Source of the DNA: Bretschneidera sinensis
Taxonomy: Eukaryota > Streptophyta > Magnoliopsida > Brassicales > Akaniaceae
Length of the DNA stretch: 64,000 bases
Assembly (NCBI GenBank): GCA_023935145.1
Contig: CM043703.1
Location: 20,695,227 to 20,759,226, forward strand
Direction: 5' to 3'
Of this stretch, positions 9,884 to 20,929 are shown one piece after another. The notes beneath the pieces are model-generated. The model worked only from the letters and a program-made list of their open reading frames with translations, did not search any database and was not told the DNA's origin. The position numbers and the translations under genes were made by a program. The number at the start of each line of letters is the position of its first letter. Position 1 is the first letter of the stretch.

Positions 9884-11982
9884 CATACTGTAATGACTCA
9901 TCTCGGGTTGTCCACCCCCGAGACGGTGTTATCACATTTTGAAAATCTCAGCATGACACATATATCCAACAATAAAAAAATAATAATAACAAAAATTCCT
10001 TTACATCAATCCTCAACCCTCAATAGGGAAGATACATCGATTTGATATCGACTAAACATAATATACAATGTAAAATGCATGAATATTTACAAACAAATTT
10101 TTATTTTTCATTTTCTCATTTGTCTAAGGATGTTGACAAGTACGTGGCTTACGGAAAATGATTTCGTCTAACTTTTAACCCATCAGACTATTTGTCCTGT
10201 CTGCTACTTGAAATCATTATACAATGAGAGATGAGCTTCACAAGCTCAGTGAATTAAATTTACTAGAAGTATTCATTTGTATAAATAGTCTTTCAATATT
10301 AAATCAATTATATTTCACATAACTTGATAATAACTTTCTACTATCACTACACATGTCATAAGATCCATTCTCTATCAATTTCTTCTTCTTATTTATTGGT
10401 TTACCTTAAGACCATCAATTATCTCATAATTACCTTGTAACGAGGTTCACATCATAAAGTCTACCATTTAGATGATTCTTATCACCATAACTGTCTCTCT
10501 GTTAGACTTATCCATCTATAAATAAATTCACAATGACACACAACACATCAGCACTTCAATAATGCAAGCAATAATTAAAACAGATGCAATGCATGAATTA
10601 TTATTAGAGAATGTCTTCGCACATGTCGACGTGTTTTTATCTTAGACCAGCTACCTTTCAGGTTCTTTTCTTTACAGCTTGTCCTAACTGTCACGATATT
10701 TATTGCCAACATATATCGGCTGTCACGGTGTCCCTTTTATTTCCAGCACATATTGGCTGCCACTGTTTTTTAATTAGAGCCACTGCCTTTCCGGTTCTTT
10801 TATTTTCATTTAATGCATATGCATATGAACAATGACATAAAAAAAAACAAACATAAATTCAAATATTTAATTTTGGTTGTTCTATTTTTTTCTCAAATTA
10901 TATAAAAAAAATTCAAATAAATTAATCTCATCCCAAATCACATCGAATCATCCATCAAAGCTTGTCAAGATCTACTAAATTTCATCTCCTCATAATTCGT
11001 ATCAAAACATCAACCATAGCTCATCAAGAATTTCACTTATCGTTTTTATTATTAAATCAGTTTATTATTCCAAAATATTATTTCTCGCGTAATAATTTTC
11101 CACATATCCAAAATTCATGTCATACCTATCAATCAATTTTTCATATACCACAAAACATAAGCTAATAATTTATTTTAATATTATCAGTAGATATTTCATT
11201 TTTTTTTAGGTTACTTAAAGTAAATCTAACTCACCATGTAACACTTAAAACTACCCGTGGATCACCTTCTTGCCTTCCTCTCAGAAATTTCTCCCAGTTG
11301 TTGATCGTCAACACCTGACATAATATTTGTATTAAATTTCTAATTATTTCTTCAATTCTTCATAAACCACACCCTTTGAAAATTCTCACTTTGACTTTCG
11401 AAAAATTTTCTAAATGCTAAAAATAAACATTACATTATTACCTTATGCTTTTCTGATAACTTCCCGTGATTCTCTATGAAATTCCGTCGTAAACCTCTTC
11501 AAAAGTTTGCTCTTTCAACCTTTCTTTCGGTCCTCAAGTGTTTAAAAAAAACACGTAATGAAAGAAAAACTAAACGAATTTGGTAAATGTTGATTAACGG
11601 TTACGTATTATACATGTACATAAGAAAAATGGTGCAACTAAACTCTTGGCAGCTTACTATTACAACTTGCAAAATCAAATGCCTTTACCCCAAAATTCTC
11701 CACGTTTTGGAGACGTGCAAGGCATGCACGCCTCCTTCACAAATTGTAAAATATTTGGCAGCAGGTGCTGCCATCTGTTGCAACGTATATATATATATAT
11801 ATATATATTAAAAAACTTTTTTTTCTTTTTTCTTTCTTCTAATTTCAATTCTGGACGATTCTAGATTTTTTTTAAATCTAACTTTTTGCATTTAAAAGTA
11901 TCTATATATTATTTTAACTCTATATCATATTTATTAATTTACTTCTTTACTCTTACTTTACGATTATGAGTATTACACATAC
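9884..11982 (-). mobile_element. Solo LTR of the gypsy family with 5-bp target duplication
   Basis: The LTR spans 9889-11977 (2089 bp) and begins and ends with TGTAAT/ATTACA. It is flanked by CATAC at 9884-9888 and 11978-11982. On the minus strand its end (GGTGGACAACCCGAGATGAG) matches the end of the gypsy 5' LTR at 2731-4780, and its interior shares GGACCGAAAGAAAG and the tandem-repeat zone. No internal retroviral sequence is present, so it arose by LTR-LTR recombination after insertion into the copia element. Confidence 0.92.
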
Positions 11983-13526
11983 TTTGAAGGAGAACTCTTA
12001 ATCTTGCTAGTGGCCTTAGAGGTGGAGGATTCATCCACATATATTGCTTTCATGAACAAAGTCTCTTTTGATTTTATTTGTCTAATGGAAAATAACCCAA
12101 GCCAAATTTTCCTCCACTCGATTTTTGACAAGATAACACTTCATCTAGTTTTTCTTTTCCAAGAATAAGCCTAGATATAGTGCTATTCAACTCCATTACT
12201 TTCTTTTTTAAAACATCATTTTCATTTTTTTAAAAATCTTGTGATGAGTTATAAAGCATGGGAGATAGTTTTTTTTTTCTTTCTTTAGACCGTCCATTTC
12301 TTTAGAGAGAGATGAGTTCCTTCTTGATAGCAATATTTCTAGAATCAAATTTCTTCAATTCTTTATGTATTTCATTAATTACCTCAATCAATTTTTCACT
12401 ACTACTAACAATATTATTATTATTAGAAAGGAAAGAATTTGTTACCTCATTTTCTTCATCAATTGTCATCAATCAAAGTTTGACAATTTTTTCATATCCA
12501 ACATCACTGTCCGAAGATTCTTCTTCTTCTTCTTCTTCTTCATTATAACTCCAAGTGATTGCAATCATAACTTTCTTTTTGAAGCTCTTGTATGGTTTGT
12601 TTGTAGTTGGACAATCAGTTTTAATGTGACCGGGCTTCTTACAACCAAAACACACAATAGGTTCTCTTTTTGGAGTGAAATTCTTTGTGTAAGGTTTCTT
12701 GCTCTTTTTTAAGAACTTATGAAACCTTTTGGTGATTAAAGTCATTTCACCATCTTCTTCACTGCTCTCATTTTCTTCTTCATTTTTCTTCCTCTTTGTT
12801 GCTTGTGGAAGCTTTGAGAGCAATCATTTTCTTCTTCTTTGTCTCATCATCATTGGCACCGGGATTCATTTTTTCCATCTCGTATGTCAATAATGATTCG
12901 AGAAGAGTTTCGACATCAAGTTTGTTAAGATCTTTGGCCTCCGTTTTAGTTATCTTCTTTGCTTTCCAAGTAGATGGCAAAGATCTCAATATCTTCCTTG
13001 TTAGTTCAAACTTTTCAATGTTCATACCAAGAAGCTTTAAACCATTAACAATAGTGGTGATACGTGAGTGCATTTTAGAAATTGTTTCATTATGAGACAT
13101 TTTAAAATATTCATACTCGGACACTAGCATATAAATTTTTTATTTTTTAACTTCACTAGTGCCCTTATAAGTAACTTGTAGTTTGTCCCATATCTCCTTA
13201 GCTGAAACACATGAAGAAAAATTTTATTGTACCCAGAGATATCTAAAGCATAATGTAACATACTAGTAGCTCTACTATTTAGAGACATCATTCTACAATC
13301 TTCTTCATTAAACTTTGTTTTGAGTTTAGGTATTGTATGATTGATTTCTCTAGTAGTTATTTCCTTTTATAGGAATTCTAGGTCCTTCCTCAATGACTCT
13401 CCACAAATTATAGTCTTGTCTTTCGACAAAGATTTTCATTCTATTTTTTCAGTAATTATAATTTGAGCCATTGAACAAATGAGGTCTAGTATAGAAATGA
13501 CTTTTGGTATAGTTATTTGAAGCCAT
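11983..13526 (-). pseudogene. Copia gag (decayed)
   Basis: The ATG at 13526 starts MASNNYTKSHFY. A stop soon follows where a conserved Trp is expected (NGSNYNY*KNRMKIF). The UBN2/gag-polypeptide region follows, with ATSMLHYALDISG, then the ISKMHSRITTIVNGLKLLG and RSLPSTWKAK blocks at about 13080-12960. A CCHC knuckle CFGCKKPGHIKTDC lies near 12652-12611. Glu/Ser-rich repeats encoded by a TTC microsatellite (about 12519-12542) come after it. The frame ends at the solo LTR boundary. Frameshifts and stops prevent a full product. Confidence 0.85.
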
Positions 13527-13566
13527 TTGATTGACTCAAGGATTTTAAGCCTAAAATTGAGTATGT

Positions 13567-13580
13567 GGCTCTAATACCAA
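13567..13580 (-). other. Primer binding site of the copia element
   Basis: The minus strand reads TTGGTATTAGAGCC directly inside the LTR. This is a one-base variant of the initiator tRNA-Met complementary site. Confidence 0.85.
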
Positions 13581-13581
13581 T

Positions 13582-14710
13582 TGTAAACTGAGGTACAAAC
13601 CAAAGAGGGGGTGAATTGGGTTTTAAAAACTTTTTGCCAATTAACACACAAGTTCTAACAATTTAATTAAGCAAGACACACAACAAATAAGATGCTCGAA
13701 ATTAAAGGAGTAAAGGAAGAAAATATGCAAACTCTGTTTATAGTGGTTCGACAATATCAGAATCTTTCTGACCCTACGTCAACTCTCTTCAAGGAACATC
13801 CTTGAAGCAATCCACTAATTTTAGTCGAGCAACTTCATGGGTGTTGCACAAACCTTACAAGCACTCTCTTCCACAAGGAAGTGTTTAATCCTAAACACTC
13901 TAAGAGTTACACCAACTCTTTCTCTTTACAATGAATGATATTAAATGTAAAAAGAAATGAGAGAGATAGCAATAAATGCTTTACAAGATGAAAGTTGTCT
14001 CTATTTCAAGAACAAGCCTAAAGAATGGCTCACAATAAAATTTTCAAGGCTTTTGAGAGTATTAATGAGCTATAAATCAAATTAAGTGTTCTTTCTTGTT
14101 GTTTAAATGCTTATTGATGGGTATTTTTATACTATTGGTCTTATATGGTCGTTAGAAACTGATTTAGTAGGTGTAGAGCATTAAATACTCAAGTTCTATG
14201 TCTCAAATGGTCATATTTTTGAATTATTAGTCGATTGGGTTCTTATGCTAGTAGACAGGGTCAAGTGAGAAAATCTAGTTTTTTAAGGCTTAAGACAAGT
14301 ACCAAGGACTAGTCGACTGGGTCCTGGTACCAGTCGATTGGGAACTTACTGTCCCTTTTACCAGTCGACTGGTTCAGAGACCTAATTGACTGGGTTGACC
14401 CAAGACATAGTTTTTATGCTTAACAACAGCTTTTTGACTTAAAGACATTTTTCAGATTATTTTTGTCAAAGTCTTTTGCAATTAAAGTAAACCATAGTTA
14501 AGCTAGGTAACTGAAAACAAAGATTTACAACGTGAATAAATTACCTTAGAACTTATTCCAGATTTTTTGTTTTCTTTTGGTATTTGTACGTGTCGTATTC
14601 TTGCGTCTTGTTTATGTATTGAATGTTTTTGTCGCTTAAATACTTAAATAAAACTGTTAGTGCAATTTAAGTAGTATTTTATCATTATTAAAATCAAATA
14701 CGGGTCAACA
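13582..14710 (-). repeat. Copia 5' LTR (1129 bp)
   Basis: The minus strand starts TGTTGACCCG at 14710 and ends TTTACA at 13582, next to the primer site. Between about 14225 and 14400 it has several copies of a CCAGTCGACTGG-like palindrome (for example ACTAGTCGACTGGG, ACCAGTCGATTGGG, ACCAGTCGACTGG). Its partner LTR is not in the window, so no target duplication can be checked. Confidence 0.85.
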
Positions 14711-14715
14711 GCTTT

Positions 14716-15170
14716 AATATCATAATATTGTCAAGACTTATAGACTATTGTGTTGCAGAAGAAGAAAATATATTGCTCTATCAACATATCCCAACCAAAA
14801 GTTAGACTCATTTATATTTTGTTAGTCTTTACATTATATTTTCAATAATATTTGGTGCAAAAGATGTTGTATAATGATTAATAGAGACTAATCAACAATA
14901 CTAAACACGTAATGTTGAATGCAATACATAAACCTTTCAAGATCAAAAGTTATGCATGCTATTGGACTGGGATATGCGTTAAAACATCATTTTGGAATAA
15001 TTCAAAGGCTTCTTTATCTTTACTCTAAGTTGATGATCATTCGTAAAGACTTGAAAACAAGCAACATTCTGCTAGATAAGGAGATGACCTCAAAATTTCA
15101 GACTTTAGCTTGGCCAGAATGTTTGGAGGTAAAAAAACTGCGGTAACAACAAACAAAGTAGTTGGAACTT
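14716..15170 (+). pseudogene. Receptor-like kinase fragment
   Basis: Short frames in register order match the kinase domain of S-receptor/cysteine-rich receptor-like kinases. They read NIV..DYCVAEEENILLYQHIPTKS then LDSFIF (about 14730-14822), a probable former intron, and DLKTSNILLDKEM (about 15048-15090). Then comes an activation-segment match DFSLARMFGGKKTAVTTNK (about 15100-15155). Frameshifts separate these blocks. The catalytic HRD motif reads RKD. The N-lobe and C-lobe ends are absent. The copia LTR abuts its upstream side. Confidence 0.75.
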
Positions 15171-15606
15171 AGTAAGTTTTATAAGCTTGTTTGGATTTTA
15201 TATCACATATGTCAATCACTGAACTTTGTTGCATCTACTAGTACAAAGGCTTTGGTCAATTGACTCAATACTTATATGCCCATGATTAAGTAATATTTAT
15301 CTGGCATGTGAAAATTTCTTAGTTGCATTTACTAGTACATTCAAAACAGAGAAATTTGAACGATGGATACCATTCTCATATGTGAAACTTTCAGAAAAGG
15401 TAATCAAGAGGAGGATGACATAGTCATACACTAAACGAATACAAGAAATAATCATTGAACAGCTACATACACCATATAATACACCTAATAAAGCAAGCAC
15501 AACCAAATCCTGAATACAAGAAAACAGAGTCTCAAAAGATAAAATTGGAGATGACCCATAAAAGAAATTGAATTGTAATTGAAGAAAACTGAATCATACC
15601 CATAGA

Positions 15607-15774
15607 GAGACAAGTCCTAAGCATCCTCTCCAAGATCATGAGACATATTGGATCATCATCAACCAGCAACACACGCAAACCAGTCGGGAACTGATCGGAG
15701 ACCATATAGCTAGTTTTCAAAGCAGTAGTTGAGTACGCAATAGATATGAATCCTTTTTTGTTACTTGGATTCAT
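15607..15774 (-). pseudogene. 5' fragment of a type-B response regulator (ARR1/ARR2-like)
   Basis: The ATG at 15774 (minus strand) opens 56 codons starting MNPSNKKG and containing DQFPTGLRVLLVDDDP and MILERMLRTCL. That is the start of the receiver domain of ARR1/ARR2-type cytokinin-signalling transcription factors, with its DDD acidic pocket. After RTCL the sequence diverges, where family members continue YEVTKC. The phosphorylated aspartate, the GARP/Myb DNA-binding domain and the activation domain are nowhere in the window. A TTTTTTAG acceptor-like site just before the ATG suggests a 5' UTR intron was retained. This is a partial gene copy. Confidence 0.8.
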
Positions 15775-18700
15775 CCCTAAAAAAGTCTTAGATCCCAAAC
15801 CAATAAAAACGTAGAATATGTGCATGTAAAGATACTAAATTATATGCTTGAACTTGAACTTCGCATAAAAAAGATTGACACCCAATTCGAAATTCAAAGA
15901 ACCCAATTGAGATATGCAAAAGAGTTTTGAGAGAAATAAGAGAGATTTTGAGTTACTAGAGGAAAAATTTTATATATTTTTATGGTGAGATTGGAGTTGA
16001 AAAACATGGCTTGCCTCAGCTTCAAGCTCAATTTCTTTGTTCTTTTGCTTATTTTATTTTAATTAAAGTATCAATCACTAAACTTTTTTGGGGTATAGAG
16101 TCTACAATCACGTTCATCAATCCATTGGTGATATGCATTAAATGAGCATTTTTTTTTTCTTTTCAAATCAATCGTCTTTAACTTTGGTTTTGTTGTAATT
16201 GAGACTATCAATGGGAAAAAGAACACATAAATTTATGAGTTAAAACAATTTTTTTAAAAAATATTTTAGATAATTATACCTTGAAAATTATTTTTAAAAA
16301 AAAACAGTAAAATATTATTTAGATAATCTTTATTTAAAAATAAAAAACTGTTTGAATACACTCCTTGTAACTATTTTCAGTTTTGAGTTTAAATTTAAAA
16401 TCTATATTAATTTTATTTATCATATTTACTACATATATTTTTACAACACATCAAATACTTGAAAAAAATTAATGTTATTTTATTATCAAAATTTCAATAT
16501 TTTTTTAGATAATGAACCATTTTGTAATCCCATTAGATCAAAAGAGCTCCAAGTAATTCATGATCATTTTTAGAGGCACAAATCCATGTGGTCATTTCGT
16601 CGCCCTACATAATGGCTTTTCTACCTTCATTTTCCAAAATTGTCAAGTGACCACAAGGTTATGAATATAACTTTCATGGATCAAATGCAACTTTCACAAC
16701 TTCACAAATTTAAAGACATGTAAAGACTTTTTTCCATCAATATAGACCATTTTGCTTTTTCCTCCCAACATGTAATGCTTAATGCATCATAAATCATAAT
16801 ACCAACAATATATCAAAATAAATTATTAAGTACACAAAATTATATGAAGAAATAATTTCATTCATCAAAAACAAGTACGTGCAATTGAAAACAAAATAAT
16901 TCATATTTGAGGAAACAATTAAAGGCAAATTAAATAGCACAAACTCATTAATTTAGAAAGGAAGAAATGTGATTCATTCACTAACGTAATTCAAGGGGAT
17001 GGGGAAAAGCACTCATCCTCCTTTGATGTTGCACCTGTAAAATTAAATGAAAATAATCCATGTTCTTATTCTCGAAATTGACATAATCATGGCCAGAATA
17101 AGACTTGAGAAGACAAATATGTTCTTAATTAAATCACACAGCTATTTTTTGATATCCACTAATGGTATGCAAATGTCAGAACTTCAATTAAGTACAGGAA
17201 GATGAGATTATTACCGGTATGCATATGTCAGAACTTCAATTTAAGTACAACTAACATTGAATAGAATATTGAAAGCATCATTATACAAGGTCAACAATGT
17301 TTAGACTTCACAATCAACAGCCAAAAGGTTGTGATTTTTAAAATTAAAGTTATTTTTTCATAAAATAAAAATTGTAAGTTATTAAGCCTATGTATACAAA
17401 AATACTAGAGATATTAAATAACATGACAGGAAGCATACCACTACCAGCTTCACAATATTGATTCTACGTGGAATGAAATCTACAGGATCCATAATTTCAA
17501 ATACATGAATGAAGTATGAACTGCTTGTTCATACACATAAGTAAAAATAGAGCATTTCAAAAGTACATCAAGAAAAACATGTTGACATGAGATAACAAAT
17601 CAATTGCTGAGTGTTGGACATCAATGTAATATTTTCATGGGGCTAAGACCACACATAATTTATTCTTAATGGCAGAAGACTCAGTGCTTTGAAGATTCTA
17701 AAACAGTTTAACTTGGTTATAGGATTATAAGTCATTTCTTGTTCAACTAACATTTACAAAGCTTTGCCACTTAGACAAGGCAGCTCTGAATGTATAGAAC
17801 AGAAAGTCATATAAGCTTGAAATAAATTGAACTCATAAAATCTTTATATATATATATATGGTAACAGCAAGTCACGTTGAAGAAGTTCAAAACCCTACAA
17901 AGTGAAATCTCACCTGAGCATGAGAAGAACAACTTGGTGTGGCTGAGCAAACGGAGAACGTTGTCATTTCAACAAAAATTTAAATCCCAAAATATCACCA
18001 AACTCTCATACCTGCTCAAAAAACTAGAAAAAGAAAATTATAATTACAAGAATTAAACAAAATAACACATCAATCTCTAAATCTGAAGACACTCACTAAT
18101 CAAAACTTGAATTTCACCAAACAAAATCTGAAAGTTTGAAGAAAAATGAGATAAATATATTGATACATTTCAGTTCATGACAATATTATATATTCTTTTA
18201 AGCGGGTTTCTTCTAATTCAATATCAGATATATACATATCGTGTGGCTGGCTTGTCAAAGCCATTTTCTTCATCTATTTGAAACATGACAGGAAGCTTAC
18301 ACCAACAGATATATACAGATTCGAATCCTATTAATCACAAAAACCCCCCATTGCATCAACCAGAACTTACAATCAAAACCCAATTACCAAATTACACTGC
18401 CAAAATCCCAATCAACAATCATCACTATACACGCAAATTCTTGTAATCAAACGACAGTACACATTACATAAGCATCAAAGCACACATGAATCAGCTGAAA
18501 CCACCTAAATTGATGATTACCCAGAAAAAAAAAAAAAAAACCGCCAAGAAATGAGCATAAAATAAAGAAATAAACAGTGTTTGGCTACCAAGCATGCATT
18601 CAAAGAAATACTCCGTTTGGCTACCAAGGAAATGCCAATTATCAATATTTCTCTCATCCAAATAAGAGGCATATTTTTCAATATCCAAGATCTGATCAAT

Positions 18701-18970
18701 TAAGAGAGAGAGAGAGAAAGAGAGAGAGATGGACCTTAAGCAAAGATATCCAGTGAACGAATTTGGTGAAATTGAAGAGATTTACAGAGTCAGAATACAG
18801 AAATTGAAGCAATTAGACCTTAAAAATTGTTCCCATTTATGAATGAGCAAACTCTATGAGAAAATGAAGTGGGTACTTACCTTGTTGCAGATCGGGACTT
18901 CTTTCTCTGTGAGAGAAGAGAAAGATGAAGCAGAGAAGAAAACTGTTTTGGAAGAAAACCGTAATAAAAC
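15775..18970. other. Gene-poor AT-rich stretch
   Basis: No protein gene is seen. It contains a diverged repeat (about 16240-16500) that recurs at 18950-19170 and a near-tandem duplication at about 17163-17247 (ATGTCAGAACTTCAATT twice). GTTTGGCTACCAAG is duplicated at about 18580-18630 and a GA tract lies at about 18703-18729. The minus strand has a consensus splice donor (AACAAG/GTAAGT) near 18885, discussed as a possible noncoding transcript. Confidence 0.5.
16240..16500. repeat. Dispersed AT-rich repeat related to the Harbinger-element ends
   Basis: The segment with TTTAGATAATCTT, AAAAACTGTTTGAA, TTGTAACTATTTTCAGTTTT and TTTAAATTTAAAATCTA matches 19015-19140 in the same order. Related GTTTTCAGTTTT/AAAACTG blocks occur inverted at about 22480-22800. 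It is probably a solitary end of the same DNA-transposon family. Confidence 0.5.
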
Positions 18971-19542
18971 TGAAAACATGTTTGGATAACTGTAACTCAA
19001 AAACTGTTTCAAAAATAAAAAATTGTTTAGATAATCTTATTTTGAAAACTGTTTTGAAAATAGAAAACTGTTTGAATTACACTTTCTTGTAATTGTTTTC
19101 AGTTTTCAATTTAAATTTTAAATCTAACATTAATTTGTTTGTTAAATAAATTCTAAAAAATAAAAATAAAAAATACAATAAAACTTTCACAATTTGATAA
19201 AATATGAACAACCAACTCATCAAATACAATATTCAAGTCTGTTCAATATCTAAAAGATGAAATACTTTTCTTCTTAAAAATAAGTTAGTTAAGGATAACT
19301 TTAAGATACAATATTCATTGATCAAATACAACTTTGAAAAATTGATAAAATGGAAATGAACGGCTCAAAATTCTTCCTACAAAAGGGTTTGCCTAAACAA
19401 TATATCAGTATGTGAAATATATTCCAAAGAATAACAAAAATAATTCAGCAACTAAAAAATCTAAATTAAATACAAATAAAGACATTAAATTAACTAACTC
19501 TTACCAACAAATCTAACATGATTACCAGATATTAAATCAAAT

Positions 19543-19905
19543 ACCAAAACGGTCTGCCCACATCTGATTGGCAATAAGCTCACGAAATGCAGCCATAGTT
19601 ATTGCACACGCATAAGACAAATCAATTGTATAATTATTTGTAAATGTGCTCGACCTTTATTTGCTTTCTACTTCATGGCCCTCTGCTTCCCATTCATTAA
19701 ACAGTTGATCACTCTGAGAACAATGACGTACAAAATTATGTACGACACAACAAGCAACAACTATAAGAGATTGTCTAGCGGGCTTGAATTTAGGCATCAT
19801 TTTTAAAATTGGAAAGCGCGCCTTTAAGACCCCAAAGCAATGTTCTATAACATTAAGTAGAGATAAGTGCATATAGTTAAATAGTTCTCTATAACCTGTT
19901 GGTTA
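19543..19905 (-). pseudogene. PIF/Harbinger transposase C-terminal fragment (HARBI1-like)
   Basis: On the minus strand the frame reads LFNYMHLSLLNVIEHCFGVL, then KARFPILKMMP and VVACCVVHNFVRH. This matches the last part of the DDE nuclease domain of plant HARBI1-like transposases, including the conserved glutamate context (VIE.CFG.LK.RF). After a stop at about 19657 the frame resumes with MAAFRELIANQMW, the usual C-terminus. The first two catalytic aspartates and the Myb-like ORF are missing. Confidence 0.85.
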
Positions 19906-20269
19906 ATTTCTATCACTTTCCCTTAAGTGGTCTTCCCATATTTTGATGTTAACGTTACTTTTTTTTGTCCCTTATATTCCTAGCTAGTGAAACAACCAAA
20001 ACTCAGTTCATTAAAAAAGCCTTCTCCAATCTTAACACTATTTCTTTGCCAAAGAGCTTTGTGGATATGCTCTTTGGGAAGAAAATGAATGAAGAATGGA
20101 CAGAAATGAATGGAAAATGCCTGCTCACAGAAATGAGGCATACTTCAACAAAAAATGGAATCAATTTAATATTTGGAATCTTGCCTTTTGTCACCAACTA
20201 ATGCTGTCAGAATAGATTTAGCATTTTGAAGCTTATATTGAAGTTGACCTTTTCTGCCAAAGGTCTTTA

Positions 20270-20380
20270 GGCCTAATATCACCTCCTTCCCTCATAAAAT
20301 TGGGTGGAGGGTGAGATCAAGGTTTCAATTCCATGGGTGTGTGTGTGTTACTTTTCTGAGCATCAAAAGAAAAAAAAAAA
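20270..20380 (+). mobile_element. Possible tRNA-derived SINE fragment
   Basis: A B-box-like AGGTTTCAATTCC (20320-20332) is followed by a GT repeat, CATCAAAAG and an A run. The same tail pattern occurs at 59526-59575. The A-box part is not clear. Confidence 0.4.
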
Positions 20381-20688
20381 TGTTTCCTTCATCAATGTTA
20401 TTGGAAAAGTTTCTGATGGCCTCTCCATTTAGTAAAAATACGATTTCCAGGTGCTAAAGCATGTGTCCCTAAGAAAAGAAAAAGAAAAAAAATGTGCCTA
20501 TACATTCAAAATTTGCAATAGAAGCCTAGATCTAGAGAAAAAAATTGTGATAAATGATAAATATATGCAGAGCTGTGTAATCTATACTAATCTGTAGTAG
20601 AGTATGTAATTTTATCCTATAATCCAGTTGTCTGTAATTTGTTAGTAAATGCTTTAGCATATGTTATTAGGACTTCAATTTTTTCACA

Positions 20689-20690
<2 letters not shown>

Positions 20691-20723
<33 letters not shown>
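20691..20723. repeat. (GA)n microsatellite
   Basis: An uninterrupted GA dinucleotide array of about 33 bp. Confidence 0.9.
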
Positions 20724-20727
<4 letters not shown>

Positions 20728-20929
20728 TAAACTGGTCAAGCTTCCTAATTTTCTTTTTTATTTACTTAAATCTTCAGTGTTTCATTCTTCAAGTTGGAAG
20801 TAGAAACTGCCCATAAGGCTATTCCTAATTGTCATATGGAAATCTAACATGTGCTAGTTGCATATTCTGACACCATAATTACCAATTGTTAAAAGGCATA
20901 CTTCAACAAAAAATGATACTTATAACGAT

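Larger units (their letters stand above)
8832..14710 (-). mobile_element. Ty1/copia LTR retrotransposon, minus strand, truncated and split
   Basis: On the minus strand it has a 5' LTR (14710-13582), an initiator tRNA-Met type primer site, gag with zinc knuckle, and a protease/integrase piece. A solo LTR (9889-11977) splits it and the inverted gypsy LTR fragment cuts it at 8831. RT, RNase H and the 3' LTR are absent from the window. Integrase following protease identifies Ty1/copia. Multiple stops show it is old. Confidence 0.88.

Noticed and set aside
9501..9935. His/Tyr/Asn-rich minus-strand open frames in two registers
   Set aside because: One is the linker part of the decayed copia polyprotein and runs from the solo LTR into it; the second is its shadow. 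Not a separate gene.
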